NCBI GenBank assembly: GCA_036403235.1
Contig: DASWRI010000065.1
Location: 79,687 to 143,686 of the forward strand
DNA from: JBGTFE01 sp036403235
GTDB lineage: Bacteria > Acidobacteriota > Blastocatellia > Pyrinomonadales > Pyrinomonadaceae
Direction of reading: 5' to 3'
DNA length: 64,000 nt
Below, piece by piece: positions 35,075 to 43,044 of the stretch. Made by a program: the position numbers and the translations under genes. How positions within the stretch are numbered: the first letter of the stretch is position 1; the number at the start of each line of letters is the position of its first letter. The notes beneath the pieces are model-generated. The model worked only from the letters and a program-made list of their open reading frames with translations. It had not been told where the DNA came from and searched no databases.

Positions 35075-35677
35075 ATGGAACAGATTTCTTATTACATCAC
35101 CGCCGCCGCGTTTGCGATTATCATCATCTGCTGGTTTGTTTTTGCAGGAACTTTTTTTTTGAGAAAAAAACCGGACGCGGGCAAAGACAGCGTGCGCGCG
35201 CCGAAATCTTTTATCGGGATAGCTTTGCAGGGAGTAGCTTTCGGACTCGTCTGGGCGCTTCACCGCACGCCTTTTCTTTCGCCGCTCATCGACAGCCAAT
35301 ACGCGCTGAACATATTTTTTCAGATTTTAGCGATTTCGCTCGCCGTCGGCGCGGTCTGGATGGCAAATTCGGCGATTCGAACGCTCGGCAAGCAATGGAG
35401 CTTTCAGGCGCGCCTGATTGAAGACCACAAGCTCGTCACCGGCGGCGTTTATCAAATCGTTCGTCACCCGATTTACGCCGCGATGCTCGGAAAACTTCTC
35501 GCAACCGGAATAATCCTGAGCCACTGGCTCGTTTTAATCATCGCCGTCGCCGTCTTTTTTATCGGCACGAAAATTCGCACCGTCGCGGAAGAAAAACTGC
35601 TCCGCGACGCTTTTCCCGAGGAATATGACGAATACGCCGAAAAAGTTCCGGCGTTTATTCCGTTTGTAAAGATTTAA
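35075..35677 (+). CDS. Isoprenylcysteine carboxyl methyltransferase (ICMT)-like membrane protein
   Basis: 200 residues with about five membrane segments. The C-terminal core GVYQIVRHPIYAAMLGKLLA and RTVAEEKLLRDAFPEEYDEYAEKVPAFIP matches the ICMT/PEMT phospholipid methyltransferase fold, with RHP and EE...Y motifs binding SAM. In bacteria the substrate is usually unknown (possible membrane lipid or small hydrophobic molecule). It diverges from hemW by 70 bases. Confidence 0.82.
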   Translation: MEQISYYITAAAFAIIIICWFVFAGTFFLRKKPDAGKDSVRAPKSFIGIALQGVAFGLVWALHRTPFLSPLIDSQYALNIFFQILAISLAVGAVWMANSAIRTLGKQWSFQARLIEDHKLVTGGVYQIVRHPIYAAMLGKLLATGIILSHWLVLIIAVAVFFIGTKIRTVAEEKLLRDAFPEEYDEYAEKVPAFIPFVKI

Positions 35678-35702
35678 GATTTTGCCCGTCACAGTAAGAG
35701 AA

Positions 35703-35836
35703 ATTAGCCACAGAGGGCGCAGAGATTTTAAGAAAGAATCAACCACAAATAACACGAATTACACTAATAAAATCTAAAATAATTTGTGTAATTCGTGTTA
35801 TTTGCGGCTAAAAATTCTCTGCATTCTTTGTGGTTA
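35703..35836. repeat. Nested mosaic palindrome (CCACAGAG outside, CACGAATTACAC inside)
   Basis: The inner arms AACACGAATTACAC and GTGTAATTCGTGTT are perfect, and GCGGCT and CCACAGAGGGCGCAGAG words form the outer stem with CTCTGCATTCTTTGTGG. It fills the convergent gap between the ICMT-like gene and purL. Confidence 0.85.
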
Positions 35837-35872
35837 AAATTTTCGTGGAATTTCTCGTTTGGGCGTGGAAAA

Positions 35873-38206
35873 TCAATTTTCCAATTGATTCTCAAGCGAA
35901 TTTTTCCAGGTCGTCTCAAGTTCGGGAACGGAAGCGGAAACGATTTGCGCGCCGCCGAAATTTATTTTCAAATCTTCGCCCGCGACTTTTCCGATAATCG
36001 TAAACGGGCAGTCGTTTTCGGCGGCAATCGTTTGGACTTCGCCTGATTTTTCCGGAGAAAAGCTGATTATGATGCGCGACGGCGTCTCGCCGAAAAGCGT
36101 CGATTCGGCCGCAAGATTCTCCTCTTTCAAATCGATTTCCGCGCCGATTGCTTTTTTATTCAAACACGAAAAACAGCTTTCCGCGATGGCAACAGCCAAA
36201 CCGCCGTCGGATGAATCGTGCGCCGATTTTAATAAAAATTTATCGGCTAGAGCGAGGCATGTCTGCTGAACTCGTTTTTCCAAATCCAAATCGATGACGG
36301 GAACTTCGCCGTTTTCAATCATCTCTGCGGTCGTTAAGCCCAGAATAATCTGCGCGTATTCGCTCGCCGCCAAATCGTCTTTTGTCTCGCCCAAAATCGC
36401 GATGATATCGCCTTGCGCCTTAAAGCCCTGCGTGACGATTTTGCGCACGTCGTCAATCAAACCGACCATCCCGATGGTCGGCGTCGGCAAAATTCCGCGG
36501 CCTTCGGTTTCGTTGTAAAACGAGACGTTTCCCGAAACAATCGGCGTTTCAAACGCTTCGCAGGCTTCGCTTATTCCGTCGACGACTTCGGAAAAACTCC
36601 ACATCACCTCGGGACGCTCGGGCGAAGCAAAATTCAGACAGTTCGTCACGGCAATCGGCCGCGCGCCGACGCAGACGTTGTTGCGCGCGGCTTCCGCGAC
36701 AATCAATTTTGCGCCCATTTTCGGATTTATCGCCGCGAATTTTCCGTTTCCGTCGAGGCACATCGAGACGGCGCGCCTCGTTTCCTTGATGCGCACGACG
36801 GCCGCGTCAGCGCCCGGCAAAATTGCCGTGTTCGTCCGAACCATCGTGTCATACTGCTCGTAAACCCAGTGCTTCGAGCAAATATTCGGCGAAGCGAGAA
36901 GTTTTTTCAAAACTTGTCCAAAGTCCAAAGTTAAAGGTCTAAGATAGCTGTCCGGCCTTTGATTTTGGACTTTGGACTTTGGACTCATCGGACGCTCGTA
37001 TTTCGGCGCTTCGTCGGTCAATTTATCGACCGGTAAATCCGCCATCAGCTCGCCGTTATGAAAAACTTTCAGCCGGTTGCCTTCGACGACGCGGCCGACG
37101 ACGACGGCGTCCAAATCCCATTTGTTGAAAATTTCGACAATTTGTTTTTCGCGCCCGCGATGCGCGACAATCAGCATCCGCTCCTGCGATTCCGAAAGCA
37201 TCATTTCATACGCCGTCATATTGGTTTCGCGCTGCGGGACGAGCGTCAAATCGAGCTCCAAACCCGTTCCGGCGCGCGCCGCCATTTCGACCGACGACGA
37301 AGTAAGCCCGGCTGCGCCCATATCCTGAATTCCGGCAATCGCGCCCGAGCGCATCGCTTCGAGACACGCTTCGAGCAGAAGTTTTTCGAGAAACGGGTCG
37401 CCGACCTGAACCGTCGGTCGTTTTTCGAGCGCTTCATCGTCAAACTCGGCGCTCGCCATCGTCGCGCCGTGAATCCCGTCGCGCCCGGTTTTCGCGCCGA
37501 CGTAAAGAACCGGATTTCCGACGCCGGTCGCCTTACCGAAAAAGATTTGGTCTTTGCGGACGATGCCGAGAGCAAAAGCGTTAACCAGCGGATTTAAGCT
37601 GTAGGCGTCGTCGAAAACGACCTCGCCGCCGACCGTCGCCGTTCCGAAACAGTTACCGTAAAAACCGATTCCGGCGACACAGCCTTTAAGAATCGATTTA
37701 TTGCGATTGCGAACCGGGTCAGAACCGCCTGCGGTAGCGGGCGGGTCGGATGTTAACGAAAGAGACTCATTATCAACGGCAAGCCCGCCCGCTGCCGCAG
37801 ATGGTTCCGACAAGCGTCCGAACCTGAGAGAATTCATCAAGGCAATCGGGCGCGCTCCCATCGTGAAAACGTCGCGCAAAATTCCGCCGACGCCGGTCGC
37901 CGCGCCTTGAAACGGCTCGATAAACGACGGGTGATTGTGCGATTCGACTTTGAAAGCAACGCACCAATCGTCGCCGATATCGACGACGCCCGCGTTTTCG
38001 CCCGGCGGAACGATGACGCGTTCGCCCGTCGTCGGAAGACGTTTCAGGTGAACGCGCGAAGATTTGTAACTGCAATGCTCAGACCACATTACGCTGAAAA
38101 CGCCGAGCTCGGTTAAGTTCGGCTCGCGGCCTAAAATTTGTTTGATTTTCTCGTATTCTTCCTCGGTCAGGTTGTGCTGCGCGACGATTTCCGGCGTGAT
38201 TGACAT
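35873..38206 (-). CDS. purL: Phosphoribosylformylglycinamidine synthase subunit PurL
   Basis: 777 residues; makes FGAM from FGAR, ATP and PurQ-derived ammonia in purine synthesis. The N-terminal VMWSEHCSYKSSRVHLKRLP holds the catalytic His; GEVVFDDAYSLNPLVNAFALG, MGAAGLTSSSVEMA and SHDSSDGGLAVAIAESC are family signatures. The order is as in the small PurL of the PurLQS system. Two stretches are encoded by dispersed palindromes: about 33 residues between LRFGRL and DPVRNRNKS (37718-37811), and about 23 residues in the linker before LASPNICSKHWVYEQYD (36916-36984). Both stay in frame. No purQ or purS is adjacent. Confidence 0.93.
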   Translation of the reverse strand: MSITPEIVAQHNLTEEEYEKIKQILGREPNLTELGVFSVMWSEHCSYKSSRVHLKRLPTTGERVIVPPGENAGVVDIGDDWCVAFKVESHNHPSFIEPFQGAATGVGGILRDVFTMGARPIALMNSLRFGRLSEPSAAAGGLAVDNESLSLTSDPPATAGGSDPVRNRNKSILKGCVAGIGFYGNCFGTATVGGEVVFDDAYSLNPLVNAFALGIVRKDQIFFGKATGVGNPVLYVGAKTGRDGIHGATMASAEFDDEALEKRPTVQVGDPFLEKLLLEACLEAMRSGAIAGIQDMGAAGLTSSSVEMAARAGTGLELDLTLVPQRETNMTAYEMMLSESQERMLIVAHRGREKQIVEIFNKWDLDAVVVGRVVEGNRLKVFHNGELMADLPVDKLTDEAPKYERPMSPKSKVQNQRPDSYLRPLTLDFGQVLKKLLASPNICSKHWVYEQYDTMVRTNTAILPGADAAVVRIKETRRAVSMCLDGNGKFAAINPKMGAKLIVAEAARNNVCVGARPIAVTNCLNFASPERPEVMWSFSEVVDGISEACEAFETPIVSGNVSFYNETEGRGILPTPTIGMVGLIDDVRKIVTQGFKAQGDIIAILGETKDDLAASEYAQIILGLTTAEMIENGEVPVIDLDLEKRVQQTCLALADKFLLKSAHDSSDGGLAVAIAESCFSCLNKKAIGAEIDLKEENLAAESTLFGETPSRIIISFSPEKSGEVQTIAAENDCPFTIIGKVAGEDLKINFGGAQIVSASVPELETTWKNSLENQLEN
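36916..36984. repeat. GTCCAAA palindrome within purL
   Basis: GTCCAAAGTCCAAAG (36916-36930) faces CTTTGGACTTTGGAC (36970-36984). It encodes the linker PKSKVQNQRPDSYLRPLTL-DFGQ of PurL, a loop that is variable in the family, so the frame is preserved. Confidence 0.88.
37718..37811. repeat. GC-rich palindrome within purL
   Basis: GTCAGAACCGCCTGCGGTAG plus CGGGCGG (37718-37744) faces CCGCCCGCTGCCGCAGATGG plus TTCCGAC (37785-37811). It adds about 33 residues rich in Ala, Gly, Ser and Pro (EPSAAAGG ... DPPATAGGSDP) to a surface loop. Confidence 0.88.
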
Positions 38207-38304
38207 TGCTTTTTTTCTCGGCTGAATTTAATAAAAGAAAGAGTTTATCGCAAAATGAAAATTTCGCACAAGCTTCAAAACTTATATGGCGATGTTTTTA
38301 AGCG

Positions 38305-38390
38305 AATTGCCCGCGAATAAACGCCAAAAGACGCGAAAGAAGAATAAGCGGCGAATTCTTCTTATTTTTTGCGTTTATTCGCGGGCAATT
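38305..38390. repeat. Palindromic element, AATTGCCCGCGAATAAACGC family
   Basis: The 20-base arms 38305-38324 and 38371-38390 are perfectly complementary; the loop holds a second hairpin (AAGAATAAG / CTTCTTATT). It lies downstream of the TlpA-like gene and upstream of purL (both minus). Same core as 21811-21893. Confidence 0.9.
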
Positions 38391-38393
38391 CTT

Positions 38394-39419
38394 TTACTGA
38401 ATCGCGACCGAAGATAAGGCGTTTTCAATCCTGGATTTGAGGATTTGCGAATCGACAGCGCCGGTTTTGGCGTAGGAAACCTTTCCGTTCGTGTCGTATA
38501 AAACCAGAAAGGGCAGGCCGCCCGTCCAGAAAGGCATCAGCGAAAACATTCTATTTTTATTTTTGACGTGCAGAAGAAATGCGGGCATTTCGGCGTTCAT
38601 TTCCTGCAAAAACGGCGAGACCTTTTTTAATTCTTCAGTGCTGTCGGTCGAAACGGTGATGATTTCGACGCCTTTCGGCTGAAATTCGTTATAAATCGCG
38701 ATGAAAGCGGGAAATTCCTCTCGGCAGGGCTTGCACCACGTCGCCCAGAATTTTATAAGGAGCGGCTGTTTTTTATCTTTGCTCGTTTGAATGAGTTTGC
38801 CGAGATTGATTTCGTCGATGGCCGCAACTTTCGGTACGGTTTTCGTCTCGGTCGCTTTCGAAGTCGACGGCGCGACGAGCTTTTCGATTTCCTGGCGCAA
38901 ATCTTCGGTTTTGACTTTGCCTTGTTTGAAATAAGCGGTTGCGCCTTTCGCGTCGAACAAAATCGTAAACGGCAGACCGCCCTGCCAGTCTTTTGAAACC
39001 GACATTATGGCGGCGTCCTCGTTTTGCGATTTGAGCAGATAGCCCGGCATTTCCGCTTTCATGTCGGCTAAAAATTTCGGTACGTCGCGGTTGATTTCGG
39101 CCAAATCGTCGAGCGAGATTGTAATAAAATCGATTTTTCCCTTAAAGTCCGCGCCGATTTTTACGAGGTCGGGAAATTCTTCGCGGCACGGGTCGCACCA
39201 CGTCGCCCAGAAGCTGACGAGCAGCGGCTTGTCGTTCGGCTTGATTAAGCTTTTGAGTTTTATCTCGTCAATCTGCGTAACTTTCGGCAGCTTTGCGGGA
39301 GTCGCCGAGGTTTTCTGCGCGAGAGTTTGAGCCGAAAAGACAAAAGCCAAAATGAGAACAAAAAATAAAAACTTTATGTTCGTTCTCATTTTGGCTTGAA
39401 TAAAAAATTTCGTATTCAT
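38394..39419 (-). CDS. Secreted TlpA-like protein with two thioredoxin domains
   Basis: 341 residues. The N-terminus has a signal peptide (IKFLFFVLILAFVFSAQTLAQ). Two tandem thioredoxin-fold domains each carry a CxxC site: FWATWCDPCREEFPDL near residue 72 and FWATWCKPCREEFPAF near 228, with similar flanking sequence, so the gene arose by internal duplication. Such proteins reduce or oxidise disulfides in the envelope. It starts within the stop of the redoxin gene (TAATG) and is translated with it. It is unusual in having a complete redox pair in each half. Confidence 0.85.
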   Translation of the reverse strand: MNTKFFIQAKMRTNIKFLFFVLILAFVFSAQTLAQKTSATPAKLPKVTQIDEIKLKSLIKPNDKPLLVSFWATWCDPCREEFPDLVKIGADFKGKIDFITISLDDLAEINRDVPKFLADMKAEMPGYLLKSQNEDAAIMSVSKDWQGGLPFTILFDAKGATAYFKQGKVKTEDLRQEIEKLVAPSTSKATETKTVPKVAAIDEINLGKLIQTSKDKKQPLLIKFWATWCKPCREEFPAFIAIYNEFQPKGVEIITVSTDSTEELKKVSPFLQEMNAEMPAFLLHVKNKNRMFSLMPFWTGGLPFLVLYDTNGKVSYAKTGAVDSQILKSRIENALSSVAIQ

Positions 39420-40015
39420 TAATTTTTAGAAGCGCGCTTGATTGAGCAGCCGATGGCGTAAGCGGTCGTTTTGGCGACGGTTTTTCCGGTCAGAGTCGCG
39501 TCAATCGCATCGCGCAGATAATTGACGGAAATGTTTTCGCCCGATTTGTCGTTGTCAATCGCGCCGTGATAGACGAGCACGTTTTTCTCGTTAAAATAAA
39601 ACATCTCCGGCGTCACGTTAGCGCCGAGCCGGTCGGCGATGACGTTTCCTTTATCAACCAGAACGGGAAATTTATAATGTTCGTCGGCGTGCGATTTTAT
39701 CATTTCGAGCGATTCCGACGAATTGGAATTGATGCCGATAAAGTTGATTCCCTGTGCCTTGTAATCGGCCGCGAGCCTGGAAATTCTTTCGTTGTAACCG
39801 CGAACGACCGGGCACTGCGCCGATACGAAAACGACGACAGTGCCGTTTTTGCCCTTCAAATCGTTAAATGATTGGCTTTTGCCGTTGGTGTCGGTCAAAG
39901 AAAAGTTTTCGATTGTCGCGCCGATTGCCAAATCGGCTTTAACGCCCGTCAGATTGAGCGAAACAAACGCCAGTAAAGCCGTAACAGTTATCAATAAAAT
40001 GCCTTTCCGTTTCAT
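39419..40015 (-). CDS. Secreted redoxin (AhpC/TSA-like) protein
   Basis: 198 residues with a signal peptide (ILLITVTALLAFVSLNLTGVKA). The redoxin fold is visible in FSLTDTNGKSQSFNDLKGKNGTVVVFVSAQCPVVRGYNERI, where one Cys (SAQCPVV) occupies the peroxidatic position; the second is only C-terminal (AIGCSIKR). GINFIGINSNSSESL and GANVTPEMFYFN (cis-Pro-like TP) are family parts. Possibly a thiol peroxidase or an envelope reductase working with the next gene. A good RBS (AAGGAG) precedes it. Confidence 0.82.
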   Translation of the reverse strand: MKRKGILLITVTALLAFVSLNLTGVKADLAIGATIENFSLTDTNGKSQSFNDLKGKNGTVVVFVSAQCPVVRGYNERISRLAADYKAQGINFIGINSNSSESLEMIKSHADEHYKFPVLVDKGNVIADRLGANVTPEMFYFNEKNVLVYHGAIDNDKSGENISVNYLRDAIDATLTGKTVAKTTAYAIGCSIKRASKN

Positions 40016-40214
40016 AATCTTTCTCCTTTTTTTAGAACGAATGCGATGTTTTTAGTTTAACAATTTAACGATTTTCCGAATAAGTTTACAGCATTTCTAC
40101 GCGAGCTAACCGGCAATGTTTCACCTAAATGACGATAGTCTGCGAGCTTAGATGCCCAAATCAAAGTTTTCGGCTCAAATTTTCCTAAACAGGATGACGG
40201 CGGAAGAATCTTCT

Positions 40215-41462
40215 TTAATTGAAAAGACGCGGCAGTCTTTTGTTTATGCTTTTCGGCAGAAGAATTTCCATCGCGTCGTCAACCGTCACGATTCCGGCGA
40301 TTTCGCCCAAATCGTCGATTACGGGCAAAGCGAGCAGATTGTATTCGGCAATCGTGTGCGCGACTTCTTCGGCCGAATCGTTCGGGTGTGCAAACTGAAA
40401 GCTTCCGCGCATAACCTGTTCCAAAACGTAAGTCGGGTCGGCTAAAATCAGACTGCGCAAACTTATCAAACCGACCAGCTTCCACGAATTTTCTTCCTCG
40501 ACGACATACAGGTAATAAATCATATTCGGCGTTTCCGCCATCTCGCGCAGACGCGCAATCGCCTGTGCGACCGTCAGATTTTTCGGAAAAACGACAAATT
40601 CGGTCGTCATCAAACCGCCTGCCGTGTCGCTTTCAAATGGCATCAATTCGGCGACGTCGGCTTTTTCCTTGTCGTCCATCAAATTGAAAAGCTCCTGCGC
40701 CTTGTTCTTGTCCATCTCGCCGAGCACGTCAACCGCGTCGTCCGGCGACATTTCTTCGAGAAGGTCGGCCGCGCGCTCTCCGTCGATGACTTCGAGAATC
40801 CGCGCCTGATTTTCCGTCGACATTTCTTCGAGCGTGTCGGCGGCGATTTCGTCGTCAAGGCTTTCGACGATTTCCGTCCGGTGAATCGGCGAGAGCGATT
40901 CGGCGAGCTGCGCGATTTCGACCGGGTGAAGACGAGATAATTTGTCTTTTGAAGATTTGAGCTGAACCGCGCCGGCCGTTTTATCGGTCGCCAGATAACC
41001 GACGTCAGCCCAGTCGATAACCTCGACCGGACGCCGGCTGCCGTAAAAACCGGACGGCATCAGCCGGCGCAGAAATCCCTGAAGACTGACGTCCGCGCCC
41101 GTCACGTGCCATTTGCCGCCGACTTCGATTATCTGCACGTCGTTGACGCGCACGACGCGTTTGCCGTCAACATCGATTAATTGATTGTCTAAAACGTCTT
41201 TGGCAAGCAACACTTCGCCTTTGCGGCGTGTGAAAGGTTTGAGGTCGATAATTTCCGAGTTCATCCGCACGCCCTTTTCGCTGATGGAAGAAATTCGCGC
41301 GTGCCTGATAAAGAAATTGCGGCGGCGATAACGCCCGACAATCCCGATGACCGGCGGATACTCTTCTTCGCCGTAGCGCACGATAATATCTTTGACGACG
41401 GCAATTTTTTCGCCCTCGGCGTCAAAAACCGGACGACTTAAAATCTGCGACAGGTAGAGCAT
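40215..41462 (-). CDS. PRC-barrel / MgtE-N / CBS-domain protein without membrane domain
   Basis: 415 residues. An N-terminal PRC-barrel-like part (LSRPVFDAEGEKIAVVKDIIV, LLAKDVLDNQLIDVDGKRVVRVNDV) precedes an MgtE N domain (HPVEIAQLAESLSPIHRTEIVESLDDEIAADTLEEM, residues ~190-300) and two CBS motifs (GGLMTTEFVVFPKNLTVAQAIARL; MRGSFQFAHPNDSAEEVAHTI). The Mg2+-channel membrane part of MgtE is missing, so it is probably a soluble sensor or a partner of a separate transporter. CBS domains bind adenosyl ligands; MgtE-N binds Mg2+. Confidence 0.85.
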   Translation of the reverse strand: MLYLSQILSRPVFDAEGEKIAVVKDIIVRYGEEEYPPVIGIVGRYRRRNFFIRHARISSISEKGVRMNSEIIDLKPFTRRKGEVLLAKDVLDNQLIDVDGKRVVRVNDVQIIEVGGKWHVTGADVSLQGFLRRLMPSGFYGSRRPVEVIDWADVGYLATDKTAGAVQLKSSKDKLSRLHPVEIAQLAESLSPIHRTEIVESLDDEIAADTLEEMSTENQARILEVIDGERAADLLEEMSPDDAVDVLGEMDKNKAQELFNLMDDKEKADVAELMPFESDTAGGLMTTEFVVFPKNLTVAQAIARLREMAETPNMIYYLYVVEEENSWKLVGLISLRSLILADPTYVLEQVMRGSFQFAHPNDSAEEVAHTIAEYNLLALPVIDDLGEIAGIVTVDDAMEILLPKSINKRLPRLFN

Positions 41463-41539
41463 GTTCTAAGGATAAACGAAGATTTAAAAAGCGGGAAGGA
41501 AGGAGCGAAGAAGCGGGAGAAATTTGTGCTTAAGAAGCG

Positions 41540-41698
41540 TTATTTGAAAAAGAATCCGCCTATTAAAAAGAAAGAAAGCAGCAGAAAGACGATTCCGATG
41601 AGCAGAAAATCGTTCTTTCCCTCAAAAACAAACAAACTATCACTTTTCAACGAAGAATATCTTTTAGCCCTCTTATTCATAGAAACAGAATTTCTCAT
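41540..41698 (-). CDS. Small single-helix membrane protein (52 residues)
   Basis: A short frame from ATG at 41698 to TAA at 41540: N-terminus MRNSVSMNKRAKRYSSLKSD, then a strongly hydrophobic C-terminal helix (LLIGIVFLLLSFFLIGGFFFK, residues ~32-52). A second in-frame ATG at 41680 gives 46 residues. No clear RBS. It fits a positive-inside tail-anchored protein. No family recognised; existence is inferred from its composition alone. Confidence 0.45.
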   Translation of the reverse strand: MRNSVSMNKRAKRYSSLKSDSLFVFEGKNDFLLIGIVFLLLSFFLIGGFFFK

Positions 41699-41908
41699 AA
41701 GAATTAAATTTATCGCCTGCTTTAACTTAACAATATAAAATTCGCGACCAGATTACAAGGAAAAAAAGGGACTTTCTTAAATATTATTTCGCGGAAAACC
41801 ATTTTATATCAATAAATATGAAAAAAAATTTCATCCCGCAAAAAAATGTTTAAAAAGTTATAAAATTTTCTGGAAAGAATTTTGTATTCTGCGTTTCAAT
41901 TAAATAGC

Positions 41909-41931
41909 GGCTCAAATTTCGAGCCTTTTTT
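41909..41931 (+). terminator. Short GC hairpin with T-run
   Basis: GGCTC / GAGCC stem with a small AAATTTC-type loop followed by six T. It lies in the leader about 90 bases before the lytic transglycosylase gene, so it may end a small RNA or act as an attenuator. Confidence 0.55.
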
Positions 41932-42021
41932 AGTCAAAGAAATTCAATCGACACCTCCAAAAAAGCAACAGTTAGAAAACAAGATTTCTTTGCCGTCTTC
42001 AAAAATCACGGAAAATTAAAT

Positions 42022-42855
42022 ATGCACAAAATTCTACTAGGTATTGCTGTCTTTAGTCTTTTCGCAGTTTCAAACGCCGCGGCTCAAACCCGTTCCAGAG
42101 TATTTGATAATTTCGATACGGTCGGTGGCGTCCAAATCGTCACGCCGACAGCAGTTGCGCCGATAGTAGCTCCCAAAAACAAAAAACAGACGACGAAGAA
42201 AACCTCGCCGCAGACGATGAACGTCAGCGACGGTTTAAGTTTGAATAATAATGTGGTGAAGACGAGCTCGACGCGGCTTCTGATGTCTGCGGGAAGTAAT
42301 CTCGGCGCATTTACGACCGGCGACGCTTTAATCGATTCTTACATCGTCGATTCTTCGAAACGCTACAACATCGACCCGCTTTTGATTTATTCGCAGATGC
42401 ACCAGGAATCGAGCTTCAAGTTAAAAGCGACGTCGTATAAAGGCGCGAGCGGCCTGATGCAGCTGATGCCGGCGACGGCGGCGCGTTTCGGCGTGACGAA
42501 TATCTACGAGCCGAAGCAAAACATCGAAGGCGGCGTGAAATATATGCGCTGGCTGCTCGATAAATTCGGCGGCGACGTCGTGCTGGCGCTGGCCGGTTAC
42601 AATGCGGGTGAAGGCGCGGTGATAAAATTCGGCAATCAAGTTCCGCCCTATGCCGAAACACAGGAATATGTCCGCCGCATTACGGCTTGCTACAATTCGA
42701 TTTCAAATCCGAATCTGGCGAAAATCGTGCGCAAAGTTTCCACTTCGCAAGCGACAAGACTTGAGCAAAAGGAAAGCAAGCCGCTGACGGTTTATGAACC
42801 GAACGCGCTCGCCATCAAAATGCCCGACGGCCGAATGCGACTCGTCAATCAATAA
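42022..42855 (+). CDS. Lytic transglycosylase (SLT domain)
   Basis: 277 residues. A signal peptide (ILLGIAVFSLFAVSNAAAQ) exports it. The SLT catalytic domain starts near residue 108: LLIYSQMHQESSFKLKATSYKGASGLMQLMPATAARFG has the catalytic Glu (HQESSF) and the GLMQLMP signature, and LALAGYNAGEGAVIKFG is the final motif. It cleaves the peptidoglycan glycan strand forming anhydro ends. The N-terminal 70 residues after the signal are low-complexity. Preceded by ~560 bases of AT-rich spacer and followed by a terminator. Confidence 0.9.
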   Translation: MHKILLGIAVFSLFAVSNAAAQTRSRVFDNFDTVGGVQIVTPTAVAPIVAPKNKKQTTKKTSPQTMNVSDGLSLNNNVVKTSSTRLLMSAGSNLGAFTTGDALIDSYIVDSSKRYNIDPLLIYSQMHQESSFKLKATSYKGASGLMQLMPATAARFGVTNIYEPKQNIEGGVKYMRWLLDKFGGDVVLALAGYNAGEGAVIKFGNQVPPYAETQEYVRRITACYNSISNPNLAKIVRKVSTSQATRLEQKESKPLTVYEPNALAIKMPDGRMRLVNQ

Positions 42856-42909
42856 GTTTTTAAGGTTTCTCACAAGGAGTTTCTCTTCTCCTCTTGGTCG
42901 AAAAGACAT

Positions 42910-42939
42910 GCGGTCGGAATTTTCCGGCCGCGTTTTTTT
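42910..42939 (+). terminator. Intrinsic terminator after lytic transglycosylase
   Basis: GCGGTCGGAA / TTCCGGCCGC stem (one G-T pair) with a tiny loop and seven T, about 55 bases after the stop. Confidence 0.85.
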
Positions 42940-42972
42940 GTGCGAAATTATTATCTAATGTATGATTGCAAA

Positions 42973-43038
42973 AAGTGGACAGCGGACAGTTGATAGTCAT
43001 TTTTACTTTCAACTCCGTCAACTATCCGCTTTCCACTA
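42973..43038. repeat. Palindromic element, AGTGGACAGCGGACAG heptamers
   Basis: AAGTGGACAGCGGACAGTTG (from 42973) faces CAACTATCCGCTTTCCACT (to 43038). It lies immediately upstream of the PH-domain gene, within 10 bases of its start codon, so it may cover the RBS. Confidence 0.8.
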
Positions 43039-43044
43039 AATCTT

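Noticed and set aside
40095..40165. Possible third 21-bp repeat block upstream of the redoxin gene
   Set aside because: GCGAGCT recurs about 41 bases apart but the intervening units do not align well, so periodicity is not convincing.
41526..41738. 70-residue + strand frame rich in Lys
   Set aside because: No family features; the opposite strand holds a better small membrane protein frame.
41463..42021. Riboswitch or other structured RNA upstream of the lytic transglycosylase
   Set aside because: Apart from the small GC hairpin with T-run (41909-41931) and the small minus-strand frame, I see only AT-rich sequence; no known riboswitch motif could be recognised.
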